A stretch of DNA of 64,000 nt from Gluconacetobacter johannae (GTDB lineage: Bacteria > Pseudomonadota > Alphaproteobacteria > Acetobacterales > Acetobacteraceae): the NCBI RefSeq assembly GCF_025994435.1, contig NZ_BAQK01000037.1:1-64000 (forward strand), written 5' to 3'. A program made the translations under genes and the position numbers. The notes beneath the pieces are model-generated. The model saw only the letters and a program-made list of their open reading frames with translations. It searched no databases and had not been told where the DNA came from. Of this stretch, positions 51,659 to 59,817 are shown piece after piece. The first letter of the stretch is position 1. The number at the start of each line of letters is the position of its first letter.

Positions 51659-52759
51659 TCAGCCCGCCTGTTCGGGGAACAGCGCGGCCAGGCCGGCCCC
51701 GGTCGCCTCGCAGCAGCCGCGTTCGGTAATCAGCCCGGTGACCAGCCGCGCCGGGGTGACGTCGAAGGCCGGATTGGCCGCCCGGCTGCCCGGCGGGGTC
51801 AGGTGCACCGTCTCGATCAGGCCCGCCGCGGTGCGGCCGGTGATCGCCGTGACCTCGTCGCCGTTGCGTTCCTCGATCGGGATTTCGGTCAGCCCGTCGC
51901 GCACCCGCCAGTCGATGGTGGTGGACGGCAGCGCCACCCAGAAGGGCACGCCGTTGTCGCGCGCCGCCAGCGCTTTCAGATAGGTGCCGATCTTGTTCGC
52001 CACGTCACCGGCCCGCGTCACGCGGTCGGTGCCGACGATCACCAGATCGACCGCACGATGCTGCATCAGATGGCCGCCGGCATTGTCCGCCACCACCGTA
52101 TGGGGCACGCCGTGGCTGCCCAGCTCCCACGCCGTCAGCGCGGCGCCCTGGTTGCGCGGACGGGTTTCGTCCACCCAGACATGGACGTTCAGCCCCCGAT
52201 CGTGGGCCATGTAGATCGGCGCCAGCGCCGTACCCCAGTCGACGGTGGCGATCCAGCCGGCATTGCAATGGGTCAGGATATTGACCGGCTTGCCGTCGCC
52301 CCGCCGGGCCGCGATCTCCTCGATCAGGGGCAGGCCGTGGCGGCCGATGGATTCGTTCTGGGCCGCGTCCTCGTCGCAGATGCGCCCGGCCTCGTCATAC
52401 GCGGCGGCCACGCGGTCGGCCGGCGCCAGCGGGCGCAGGCGGTCCAGCATCCGTTCGATGGCCCAGCGCAGATTGATCGCGGTCGGGCGGGTCGCGGCCA
52501 GCAGCGCCGCATCGCGCTCCATCGCCGCGTCGGCGGCATCGACCCGCAGGGCCAGCGCCAGCCCATAGGCCGCCACTGCGCCGATCAGCGGCGCGCCACG
52601 GACCTGCATGGTACGGATGGCGTGCGCCACCTGCTCCATGTCCGTCAGGCGCAGGACGTCCAGGTTCCACGGCAGGCGGGTCTGGTCGAAGATATGGATC
52701 GACCAGCCGTCATCCTGGTCCACCCAGACGCTGCGATAGGGTACGTTGCCGATCTTCAT
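51659..52759 (-). CDS. mtnA: Methylthioribose-1-phosphate isomerase
   Basis: 366 residues, eIF2B-alpha-related fold. It isomerises 5-methylthioribose-1-phosphate to the ribulose form in methionine salvage. MtnA signatures: TMQVRGAPLIGAVAAYG, the catalytic Cys in ILTHCNAGW and Asp in IVGTDRVTRAGDVANKIG, and the C-terminal NPAFDVTPARLVTGLITERG. ATG 52759 (MKIGNVPYRSVWV) is chosen on similarity. No other methionine-salvage gene (mtnB, C, D, K, P) lies in the window, so the rest of the pathway must be elsewhere. Confidence 0.95.
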   Translation of the reverse strand: MKIGNVPYRSVWVDQDDGWSIHIFDQTRLPWNLDVLRLTDMEQVAHAIRTMQVRGAPLIGAVAAYGLALALRVDAADAAMERDAALLAATRPTAINLRWAIERMLDRLRPLAPADRVAAAYDEAGRICDEDAAQNESIGRHGLPLIEEIAARRGDGKPVNILTHCNAGWIATVDWGTALAPIYMAHDRGLNVHVWVDETRPRNQGAALTAWELGSHGVPHTVVADNAGGHLMQHRAVDLVIVGTDRVTRAGDVANKIGTYLKALAARDNGVPFWVALPSTTIDWRVRDGLTEIPIEERNGDEVTAITGRTAAGLIETVHLTPPGSRAANPAFDVTPARLVTGLITERGCCEATGAGLAALFPEQAG

Positions 52760-52853
52760 GACGTGCGAGTCCGATGCCGGAGTGGGGGGAAGCGGCGCAA
52801 GGAAGCACCGGCATCCCGACGTTTCAAGTCCGAACCACGCCCGGCGGCCCGCA

Positions 52854-52880
52854 CCGCCCCCGCCCATGCGGCAGGGGCGG
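52854..52880 (-). terminator. GC hairpin after htpG
   Basis: Inverted repeat CCGCCCC / GGGGCGG with a 13-base loop, 9 bp beyond the htpG stop on the minus strand. No T-run is seen; candidate weak terminator. Confidence 0.4.
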
Positions 52881-52888
52881 CCGCCGGG

Positions 52889-54781
52889 TCAGGACGCGGC
52901 GACGTCCGCGGCCCGGGTCAGGCTGGCCGTCAGGCGGCTGGCGAACCCGGCCGGGTCCTTCGGGCTTTCGCCATCCTGGATGCGGGCGATGTCCAGCAGG
53001 ATCAGCGCGATATCGCTCACCGATTCGCCGCGTGCCGCACGCTCGGCCAGGTCGCGGACCAGCGGATGGGTGGCGTTGACCTCTAGCACCGGGGCAAGGT
53101 CGGGCACCGCCTGCCCGCTGCGCCGCAGCAGGCGCTGCAACTGCAGGTCGGGCCCCTGCCCCGACGCCGACAGCACCACGGCGCTGCCGACCAGGCGGTT
53201 GGTTCCCCGCACGTCGGACACCGCGTCCCCCAGCGCCGTCTTCAGCGCCGGCAGCAGGACGTCGAGGTCGGCGCGCGGCCCAACATCTTCCTCGGACGTC
53301 GCGAAGTTTTCCAGGTCGGCATGGCCCTGGCTGACGCTACGCAGCGGCTTGCCCTCGAAGGTGCCCAGGCGTTCCGGCCAGAAGGAATCCACCGGATCGG
53401 ACAGCAGCAGCACCTCGATCCCGCGCGCGCGGAAGCCTTCCAGCTGCGGCGAGGCCGGCAGCGTATCGGGATTGTCGCCGGTCAGGTAATAGATCGCCTC
53501 CTGCCCGTCCTTCAGGCGCGACACGTACTCGGCCAGCGTCGTCCAGCCCTCGACCGCGCTGGAGCGGAAGCGCGCCAGGCCGGCCAGGTCGGTGCGATAT
53601 TCCGCATCGTCCCACACGCCTTCCTTCAGCACCGGGCCGAAATTCTCCCAGAAGCCGGCATAGGACTCGGCGTCCTTCGCCCGGGTACGCAATTCGTTCA
53701 GCACGCGGTTGGTCACGGCCTTGCGGATGCGGGCCAGGACCGGGGTGGCCTGCAGCATCTCGCGCGAGACGTTCAGCGGCAGGTCCTCGGTGTCCACCAC
53801 GCCCTGCACGAAGCGCAGCCAGGACGGCAGCAGGGCCGCGTCGTCGGTGATGAACATGCGCCGGACATGCAGGCGCACGCGGCTGTCGCGCACCTGCTCG
53901 CCGAACTCGAAGGGGCGGCTGCCGGGGATGAACAGCAGGGCGGTGAACTCGATCGTGCCTTCGGCGTGCCAGTGCAGCGTCGCCCACGGCGTATCGAAAT
54001 TATGGCTGACATGCCGGTAGAAGTCGTTCAACTGGTCTTCGGTGACCTCGGAACGCGGCTTGCGCCACAGGGCGGTCCCGACATTGGCCGGCGTCTCCTC
54101 GCCATCACGCCGGATGGTGATCGGCCAGACGATGTGATCGGCCCATTTACGCACGATCGCTTCCAGACGCCAGGCGTCGAGGAATTCGTCCGCGTCTTCC
54201 TTGATATGCAGGATGATGTCGGTGCCCGGCCGCTCGCGCGTCGCGGGGCTGAGGGTGAAGCCGCCCTTGCCGTCCGAGGACCACCGCCAGGCCTCGTCGC
54301 TGCCGGCGCGGCGCGACACCACATCGACATGGTCGGCCACCATGAAGGCCGCATAGAAGCCGACGCCGAACTGCCCGATCAGGCTCGGCCGATCCTTGGG
54401 CAGGTCCTCGGGCTTCTGCTTCTCCAGTTCCTGGCCGAACGCCCGGGTGCCGGACCGCGCAATGGTGCCCAGGTTGCGGGCCAGCTCGTCCTTGCTCATG
54501 CCCGCGCCATCGTCGCTGATGGTCAGGCGGCGGGCGTCCTTGTCCGGATCGATGCGGACCTTCGCGTCCTCGGGCAGCGTGCGGGCGGCGTCGGTCAGGG
54601 CCTCGAACCGGCGGCGGTCCGTCGCGTCGGCCGCGTTGGCGACCAGTTCGCGCAGGAAGATCTCGCGCTCGGAATACAGGGCATGGACCACAAGGTCGAG
54701 CAGACGCCCGACCTCCGCGCTGAACGCATGTTCCTCTCCCGCCGGGGCCACGCCGTCCTGCCCCGCAACCTGATCGACCAT
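52889..54781 (-). CDS. htpG: Molecular chaperone HtpG (bacterial Hsp90)
   Basis: 630 residues, three-domain Hsp90. ATP lid and GHKL motifs: IFLRELVANAADATDRRRF (the Asn/Asp helix), ISDDGAGMSKDEL (DxGxG), GTIARSGTRAF and IGQFGVGFYAAFMVAD; middle domain Arg loop near LPLNVSREMLQ. The usual NASDALDK of the first helix reads NAADATDR here, a small change next to the Mg/ATP Asn, which itself is kept. No C-terminal MEEVD, as expected in bacteria. An inverted repeat lies ~45 bp upstream of the ATG (54825-54840) and may be a control site. Confidence 0.95.
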   Translation of the reverse strand: MVDQVAGQDGVAPAGEEHAFSAEVGRLLDLVVHALYSEREIFLRELVANAADATDRRRFEALTDAARTLPEDAKVRIDPDKDARRLTISDDGAGMSKDELARNLGTIARSGTRAFGQELEKQKPEDLPKDRPSLIGQFGVGFYAAFMVADHVDVVSRRAGSDEAWRWSSDGKGGFTLSPATRERPGTDIILHIKEDADEFLDAWRLEAIVRKWADHIVWPITIRRDGEETPANVGTALWRKPRSEVTEDQLNDFYRHVSHNFDTPWATLHWHAEGTIEFTALLFIPGSRPFEFGEQVRDSRVRLHVRRMFITDDAALLPSWLRFVQGVVDTEDLPLNVSREMLQATPVLARIRKAVTNRVLNELRTRAKDAESYAGFWENFGPVLKEGVWDDAEYRTDLAGLARFRSSAVEGWTTLAEYVSRLKDGQEAIYYLTGDNPDTLPASPQLEGFRARGIEVLLLSDPVDSFWPERLGTFEGKPLRSVSQGHADLENFATSEEDVGPRADLDVLLPALKTALGDAVSDVRGTNRLVGSAVVLSASGQGPDLQLQRLLRRSGQAVPDLAPVLEVNATHPLVRDLAERAARGESVSDIALILLDIARIQDGESPKDPAGFASRLTASLTRAADVAAS

Positions 54782-54824
54782 GTAGGCGTCTCTCCATTCC
54801 GCAAAAAAACCGTCGGATGGATAT

Positions 54825-54840
54825 GTGTCACGAAAGACAC
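54825..54840. promoter_or_regulatory. Inverted repeat GTGTC-N6-GACAC upstream of htpG
   Basis: Five-base arms around ACGAAA, 44 bp upstream of the htpG ATG and in the gap to the downstream end of the Nudix gene. It could be an operator or part of a heat-shock promoter region; I do not find a convincing sigma32 -35/-10 pair, and it differs from the CIRCE element (TTAGCACTC-N9-GAGTGCTAA). Confidence 0.3.
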
Positions 54841-54879
54841 GATTTCAATGGCCTGACCCGTGCGGATCGGGCCGGCGCC

Positions 54880-55521
54880 TCATTCGAAATCGGTCGGCAG
54901 GGCCGGCGCGCGCGCATGGGCGAACATGCGGCGGACCTGCGACGGCAGCACGCGGCCCAGCGACAGGTCGGGCGGGACCTCGTCCTCGGCGAACCAGCCG
55001 ACCTCCGACGTCTCCAGGCTGGTCGCGGCGGCGCCCCCCACCAGGTCGCACAGATAGAACAGCTTGGCGCAGGAAAAGACCTGCGCCGGATGCCCCTGCC
55101 GCGTCCGGTCCCACAGCGCGGCCAGCTTGCGTACGCGGACCTCGTAGCCGCTTTCCTCGCGCACTTCCTTCACCGCGCTGTCCGCCGGGGTGATGTTCAC
55201 GTCCGCCCAGCCGCCGGGCAGCGTCCAGCGCCCGCCATCCAGCACCTCCCGCACCATCAGGATGCGCCCCCGGTCGTCGAACACCGCGGCCCGCACGTCG
55301 ATCTTGGGCGTTGCGTATCCGGCCTCGCCGGCGAACAGGGTTTCGATCCGCGCCGCCGGGATGCCGGTCCGCGCGGCCAGCATGCGGGCGGCCAGGCCAC
55401 GCAGCATCTCGTAGCGTTCCCGGTCGTAGGGGTCGCGCGTGAAGGCCAGGCCGGTCTGGGCGATGGCCTGGATCTCGCGCGCCCAGACCAGCCAGTCGGG
55501 CTCGCCCGCCACCTCGGTCAC
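54880..55521 (-). CDS. Nudix hydrolase with N-terminal Nudix_N domain
   Basis: 213 residues from GTG 55521. The first ~60 residues (WAREIQAIAQTGLAFTRDPYDRERYEMLR) are the NUDIX_N helical domain found in a subgroup of ADP-ribose/UDP-sugar-type Nudix enzymes; the Nudix domain follows with LPGGWADV and AVKEVREESGYEV. In the Nudix box the first Glu (GX5E) is replaced by Ile, while the REVREES-type core is intact; this substitution also occurs in other members of this subgroup as I recall. Its GTG overlaps the stop of the DUF985 cupin gene (GTGA). Last gene of a four-gene coupled unit. Confidence 0.85.
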   Translation of the reverse strand: MTEVAGEPDWLVWAREIQAIAQTGLAFTRDPYDRERYEMLRGLAARMLAARTGIPAARIETLFAGEAGYATPKIDVRAAVFDDRGRILMVREVLDGGRWTLPGGWADVNITPADSAVKEVREESGYEVRVRKLAALWDRTRQGHPAQVFSCAKLFYLCDLVGGAAATSLETSEVGWFAEDEVPPDLSLGRVLPSQVRRMFAHARAPALPTDFE

Positions 55522-55997
55522 GATCCGGGTGTCCAGCCGGGGGGCGCCAGTTCGAAACTCTCGAACAGGAAGGCCGGGGCCACGATGCAGCCGACCAGGC
55601 TCCAGGCCCCCAGGCTTTCGGCCGCCTGCCACGCATGGGCCGGAACGACGGCCTGGAGCACCTCTCCCGCCCCGGGACGCGGCCCCAGCGCGATCACGCG
55701 CTCCACGCCCGCCTTGTCCGCGATTCGCAGGCGCAGCGGCGCGCCGCCCTGCCAGCACCAGATCTCGGCGGCGTCCACCCGGTGCCAGTGCGAGCGTTCG
55801 CCTTCGGCCAGCAGGAACTGGATGGTCGTGGCGGCCCCCCGCCCGCCGCCGGGCGGGCTGTCGCGCCACAGTTCGCGGTACCAGCCGCCCTCGGGGTGCG
55901 GGGACAACGCCAGCGCGTCGCGGACCGCGCCGGCCGGCAGGACGGGGTCGCGCAGATCCAGGGTCGGGCCGGTCATGGCGGGGTCGTCCTTCTGCAT
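55518..55997 (-). CDS. DUF985 cupin protein
   Basis: 159 residues. Single cupin barrel of the YML079w/DUF985 type: LSPHPEGGWYRELWRD, TTIQFLLAEGERSHWHRVDAAEIWCW, and VVPAHAWQAAESLGAWSLVGCIVAPAFLFESFEL are all diagnostic. The family is small and without proven reaction, though related to sugar-nucleotide epimerase-like cupins. ATG 55997 is used; ATG 55976, seven codons in, is also possible. Lies 10 bp after the secreted protein gene and overlaps the Nudix start by four bases. Confidence 0.88.
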   Translation of the reverse strand: MQKDDPAMTGPTLDLRDPVLPAGAVRDALALSPHPEGGWYRELWRDSPPGGGRGAATTIQFLLAEGERSHWHRVDAAEIWCWQGGAPLRLRIADKAGVERVIALGPRPGAGEVLQAVVPAHAWQAAESLGAWSLVGCIVAPAFLFESFELAPPGWTPGS

Positions 55998-56007
55998 GGC
56001 GGGAATG

Positions 56008-56655
56008 TCAGCGCGATGGCGGCGGGAAGTCCAGCATCGCGCCGGTATAGGTCTCCACCACCTCGCTGAACGGAACGCCGTCCTGCCGATACAGCACCGC
56101 GCGATGCCGCAGGATTGCGGCCGGCGGCCGGATCACCCCCGGGGTGGATGGCGGCGCCCCCGGCGACCACAGGCGCGTGCTCTCCAGCGTGCGCCGCGTG
56201 AAATGCAGCGCCGCCACGGCGTGGCCGAAGGCGATGTCGCTGTGATCGAGCGCCGCGTTCATCTCGGGCGTCAGGCGGGCGGGGACATACCAGTTGTCGG
56301 CCACCGACAGCACCCGGTCGCCGCAGGCCAGATCCACCCGGCGATAGCGGACCGGTTCGCGCGGATCGACGTCCAGAACCCGCCGCTGGGCCGGCGTCGG
56401 CGGCTTCTGCGCCCCAGGGACGCGGTGCGCCACGACGCGGGCGACGGGCGCCAGGGCGTGGGCACGGCACCATTCCTCCAGCGTCAGGGTGGCGCTGGGC
56501 TGGTGCAGCAGCCGGTCGTCCAGTGTGTCGATCAGGGCCTGGAGTTGCTGCCGCGACGCCGGGGTGTCGGGCCAGTCCGCCGCGCGGGCCGTAGCGGGCG
56601 CAGCCACCGCCGCCAGCAGAAGACTCGACAGGACCAGTCCGCGCCGCAAGATCAT
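56008..56655 (-). CDS. Secreted protein with UbiC/UTRA-like features, function unknown
   Basis: 215 residues. Signal peptide (MILRRGLVLSSLLLAAVAAPATARA, cleavage before ADWPD). The mature part has PREPVRYRRVDLACGDRVLSVADNWYVPARLTPEMN, a pattern recalling the chorismate-lyase/UTRA fold, where a strand-rich core ends in an Arg/Glu ligand-binding site (FSEVVETYTGAML near the end). I cannot claim lyase activity, and a periplasmic chorismate lyase would be odd. The ATG overlaps the permease stop (ATGA). The frame stays open far upstream through the permease gene, but that part is a shadow. Confidence 0.75.
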   Translation of the reverse strand: MILRRGLVLSSLLLAAVAAPATARAADWPDTPASRQQLQALIDTLDDRLLHQPSATLTLEEWCRAHALAPVARVVAHRVPGAQKPPTPAQRRVLDVDPREPVRYRRVDLACGDRVLSVADNWYVPARLTPEMNAALDHSDIAFGHAVAALHFTRRTLESTRLWSPGAPPSTPGVIRPPAAILRHRAVLYRQDGVPFSEVVETYTGAMLDFPPPSR

Positions 56656-58013
56656 GCCTCCCCCATGCCGCTGGCCAGCACCAGATAGACGACGAAGACC
56701 GCGTCGAGAAACAGCAGGATCGGCGTCAGGTCCGCCCAGCGGCGCCCCGCGACCGCCAGCGCCGTGTACAGCAGCAGCCCCAACGCCAGGCTGACCATGA
56801 AATTGCCGGTCATGACCGTGACCAGGATCATCAGCAGCGGCGCCAGCAGTCCCCCGGAGTCGGAGAGGTCCATCCGGCCCATGTCCGACAGCATGCCCAA
56901 CCCGACCAGGATCAGCACCGGCGCGGTGGCGACCGCCGGCACGGCGGTGATGATGGGCCACAGGAAGGACGACAGCAGGAACAGCACCGCCACCGTGACC
57001 CCGACCAGCCCGGTGCGGCCGCCGGCCTCGACCCCCACCAGCGATTCCAGATAGGCCGACACGGTGGAGGTCCCCAGGACCGACCCGATGACGCTGGCCG
57101 CCCCGTCGGCGGCGAAGGCCGCGCGGCCCAGCACGGGCTGACCGTCCTCGACCGTCAGGCCGGCCCGCCGGGTGATCGCCATCATCGTTCCCGTGGCGTC
57201 GAAGAAATCGCCGAGGAAGAAATACATCGTCACGGGCAGGACGAGGCCGATATGCGACAGGAAGCCGTGAAAGTCGAACGACAGCAGCATGCCGGTCGGA
57301 TAATGCGGCCATTCCAGCCAGTTCGCCGGCAGGTGGGTGACCGTGGCGCCGCCCGGCATGCGGACGAAGCATCCCGCGACGGTCAGCACCACGATCGACA
57401 CCAGCATGCCGGCGGGTACGCGCAGCATCTGCACCGCCGCCGCCAGGACGACGCCGCCCAGGCACAGCAGCACCGCCGGATCACGCAGCGATCCGAAACT
57501 GAACCCCTGCCCCCCCTTGACCGCAAGGCCGCCGCTGACCATCCCGATATGGGCGATGAAGGCGCCGATCGCGCAATGGATGCCGTTACGCACCGGGGCC
57601 GGAAAGCCCAGCACGATCCGTTGCCGCCACTGCGTCAGCGACAGGGCCACGAACGCCATGCCCCCGATCAGGACCATGGTGAAGGCGACGGACGGCGCGA
57701 TCCCCATCTGCGCCACCACGATCTGTGCGAAGACCAGGTTGCTGCTCATGGCCGGGGCCAGCGCGATCGGCAGGTTGGCCATCAGCGCCATCAGCAGCGA
57801 CCCGCAGACGGCGGCGGCGATCGTGGTCATAATCATGTCGTGCCGGCCCAGGCCCGCCAGCGCCATGATCGCCGGATTGACGATCATGATATACGCCATG
57901 GCCCCGAACGTGGTCAGGCCCGCGACCAGTTCCCGCCCCAGGGTCGACCCCCGTCGCGTCACGTGAAAATAGCGGTCGATCCACCCGGCCGGGCGCCCCA
58001 CTTCCTGCGTCAA
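56652..58013 (-). CDS. NCS2 family nucleobase permease (AzgA-like)
   Basis: 453 residues, TTG start, ~14 transmembrane segments. NCS2/AzgA motifs are clear: WIDRYFHVTRRGSTLGRELVAGLTTFGAMAYIMIVNPAIM at the N-terminus, GIHCAIGAFIAHIGMV, a TM8 GDFFDATGTMMAITRRAGL and LGTSTVSAYLESLVGVEAGGRTGL with the substrate-binding Glu. AzgA proteins import hypoxanthine, guanine or adenine with protons. GGGGGAA lies before the TTG. First gene of the coupled unit permease-secreted protein-cupin-Nudix. Confidence 0.9.
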   Translation of the reverse strand: MTQEVGRPAGWIDRYFHVTRRGSTLGRELVAGLTTFGAMAYIMIVNPAIMALAGLGRHDMIMTTIAAAVCGSLLMALMANLPIALAPAMSSNLVFAQIVVAQMGIAPSVAFTMVLIGGMAFVALSLTQWRQRIVLGFPAPVRNGIHCAIGAFIAHIGMVSGGLAVKGGQGFSFGSLRDPAVLLCLGGVVLAAAVQMLRVPAGMLVSIVVLTVAGCFVRMPGGATVTHLPANWLEWPHYPTGMLLSFDFHGFLSHIGLVLPVTMYFFLGDFFDATGTMMAITRRAGLTVEDGQPVLGRAAFAADGAASVIGSVLGTSTVSAYLESLVGVEAGGRTGLVGVTVAVLFLLSSFLWPIITAVPAVATAPVLILVGLGMLSDMGRMDLSDSGGLLAPLLMILVTVMTGNFMVSLALGLLLYTALAVAGRRWADLTPILLFLDAVFVVYLVLASGMGEA

Positions 58014-58363
58014 CGATCACTTTCCCCCGGATTGTCCCGGACCGGCGCTCCACGCGCCCCCGCTTGAACGACGGGGATTTTCCTACCGGTTCCGATATGA
58101 TGCAAGGGACGCATCGACAGCGATCCGGAATTCCGCCGGATCTTCCGGTCGCAACTCACATATTCAAATCAAGACCTGACACGGGGCGGAATTCTCTCTA
58201 GGGTTATTTGAGGCGGGGCTTCGGATATGGTCCTCCAACGTGACAATGGTGCCTCGGGCGCGCCGACGGATCAGGAATACATGGTGTCCCTTCGGTCTTT
58301 ACGCGGATTTCCCTGGTGTCCCGGATCGCTTTTTCCGCGGGATGCGGATGATCGGAGCCACGC
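58014..58363. other. Divergent intergenic region between the NCS2 permease and the globin-coupled cyclase genes
   Basis: About 350 bp, AT-richer than average around 58140-58260. It includes an inverted repeat GATCCGG aattccg CCGGATC (58122-58142) and no convincing gene. Both flanking genes must be transcribed outward from here. The ACGCATGAC before the cyclase ATG lacks a strong Shine-Dalgarno; GGAG at 58354-58357 is the best candidate. Confidence 0.45.
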
Positions 58364-59767
58364 ATGACACTCTCTCTCCATGAGGGCGACGCCGAGCTGA
58401 AGGATGTCGTCGCGGAAGTGTCGGACATCACGCGCCAGCAGGTCCATGCGATGATCGGGCAGTTGAGCCCCTTTCTGGTCGCGGCGTTCTACGATCATTT
58501 TTCCTCCCATCCCCAGGGGAAACGTTTCCTGGCGGATGCCGAAACGACAAACCGGCTGCGCGGCACCCTGGCCCGCTGGCTGGCGGACCTGTTTTCCGCC
58601 TCCCCGCAAAATCCCACCCATGTGATCGAGGCCCAGCGCCATATCGGCCGCTATCACGCCCGCGCGGCGATTCCGCTTCATCTGGTCTCCGAAGGCATCT
58701 CGCTGATCCAGCGCAAGCTGATCCAGCAATTGGGCAAGGAAGAACTGCCGCACGACCAGCTCACCGATGCCGTCATCTATGTGGCGAATGCCCTGTCGGC
58801 GGCGCAGGGCGTGATCTCGCTGTCCTACTGGCGCCATCGGGAACGCGCGAGTTCGACCGACACGGCGTACCGGCTGTTCGCCATGAATCAGGACCTGCCG
58901 CGCGAGGGCGAGGCCCAGAAGGCCACCCTGATGGCCTGGAGCTACAATGTCCTGCGCTCGATCTATGTGATGAAGACGCCGGACGATCTCGCGGCGATGC
59001 GGCTCTCGCGTTCGGCATTCGGGCTGTGGGTGACATACAAGGTCGGCCTGCTGTTCGAGGGCACGGACATCGTGGCCCATCTGACCAACCTGATCGCGCG
59101 CGTGGACGAACAATTGCTGCCGGCGATTTCCGACGACATACAGGCAAGGCGGGACACCTCGGCCAGCCTGGCGGCCCTGCATGTCGGCGTGACCGAGATC
59201 ATGAACAGTCTCGAGGTCATGTTCCGCAACAGCCGCAGCAGCAGCGACGTCGAGGACCCGCTGACCCGCGCGATGAATCGCCGCTTCCTGCCGTCGATCA
59301 TGGCCTACGAACTGCGTGTCGCCAGCCAGACCGGCCGTCCGCTGAGCGTGCTGTTCATCGACGTCGATCATTTCAAGCGCGTCAACGACACCCATGGACA
59401 TGCCGCCGGCGATTCCGTGCTGCGGGCGGTGGCCCACACGCTGGAGGAAGCCGGCCGGTTGAGCGACATGCTCTTCCGCTATGGCGGCGAGGAATTCCTG
59501 ATGATCCTGGGCGACACCGACCAGCCGCAGATGATCCAGACCGCCGAGCGCCTGCGCCGGCTGATCGAGGAAACCCCCGTCAGCCTGCCCGACGGCAGCA
59601 TCGCCCAGGTGACGGTGTCGATCGGCGGCGCCCTCTATTCCGGCCATCCCGACTATGAAAATCTGCTGAAGGCGGCCGACGTGGCCCTTTACCAGGCCAA
59701 GAGAAACGGACGGAACCGTGTCGAGGTCGCGGGCGTAGACCACAACGCAACCGTCCTGACGCCGTAG
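58364..59767 (+). CDS. Globin-coupled sensor diguanylate cyclase
   Basis: 467 residues. Residues ~10-160 form a globin-coupled sensor: AAFYDHFSSHPQGKRFL and the E-F region with RHIGRYHARAAIPLHLVSEG, in which His98 is the likely heme-proximal ligand. A middle helical region (170-285) follows, then a GGDEF domain with active-site GGEEF at 374-378 and an inhibitory I-site RLSD at 365-368 exactly five residues before it. It should make c-di-GMP from two GTP in response to O2 bound at the heme, as in E. coli DosC. No EAL domain. In cellulose-making relatives c-di-GMP activates cellulose synthase. Confidence 0.92.
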   Translation: MTLSLHEGDAELKDVVAEVSDITRQQVHAMIGQLSPFLVAAFYDHFSSHPQGKRFLADAETTNRLRGTLARWLADLFSASPQNPTHVIEAQRHIGRYHARAAIPLHLVSEGISLIQRKLIQQLGKEELPHDQLTDAVIYVANALSAAQGVISLSYWRHRERASSTDTAYRLFAMNQDLPREGEAQKATLMAWSYNVLRSIYVMKTPDDLAAMRLSRSAFGLWVTYKVGLLFEGTDIVAHLTNLIARVDEQLLPAISDDIQARRDTSASLAALHVGVTEIMNSLEVMFRNSRSSSDVEDPLTRAMNRRFLPSIMAYELRVASQTGRPLSVLFIDVDHFKRVNDTHGHAAGDSVLRAVAHTLEEAGRLSDMLFRYGGEEFLMILGDTDQPQMIQTAERLRRLIEETPVSLPDGSIAQVTVSIGGALYSGHPDYENLLKAADVALYQAKRNGRNRVEVAGVDHNATVLTP

Positions 59768-59817
59768 GCGGCCGGCCCCGGCCGGGACGATGGAGCCGCC
59801 ATCGGACGGAGGCCGAC

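Noticed and set aside
54782..54879. CIRCE or sigma32 heat-shock promoter for htpG
   Set aside because: The inverted repeat does not match CIRCE and no well-spaced sigma32 boxes could be found; kept only as an unnamed repeat.
56008..57465. Extended 485-codon version of the secreted protein gene
   Set aside because: The upstream part is an out-of-frame reading of the NCS2 permease; the signal peptide and ATGA overlap fix the start at 56655.
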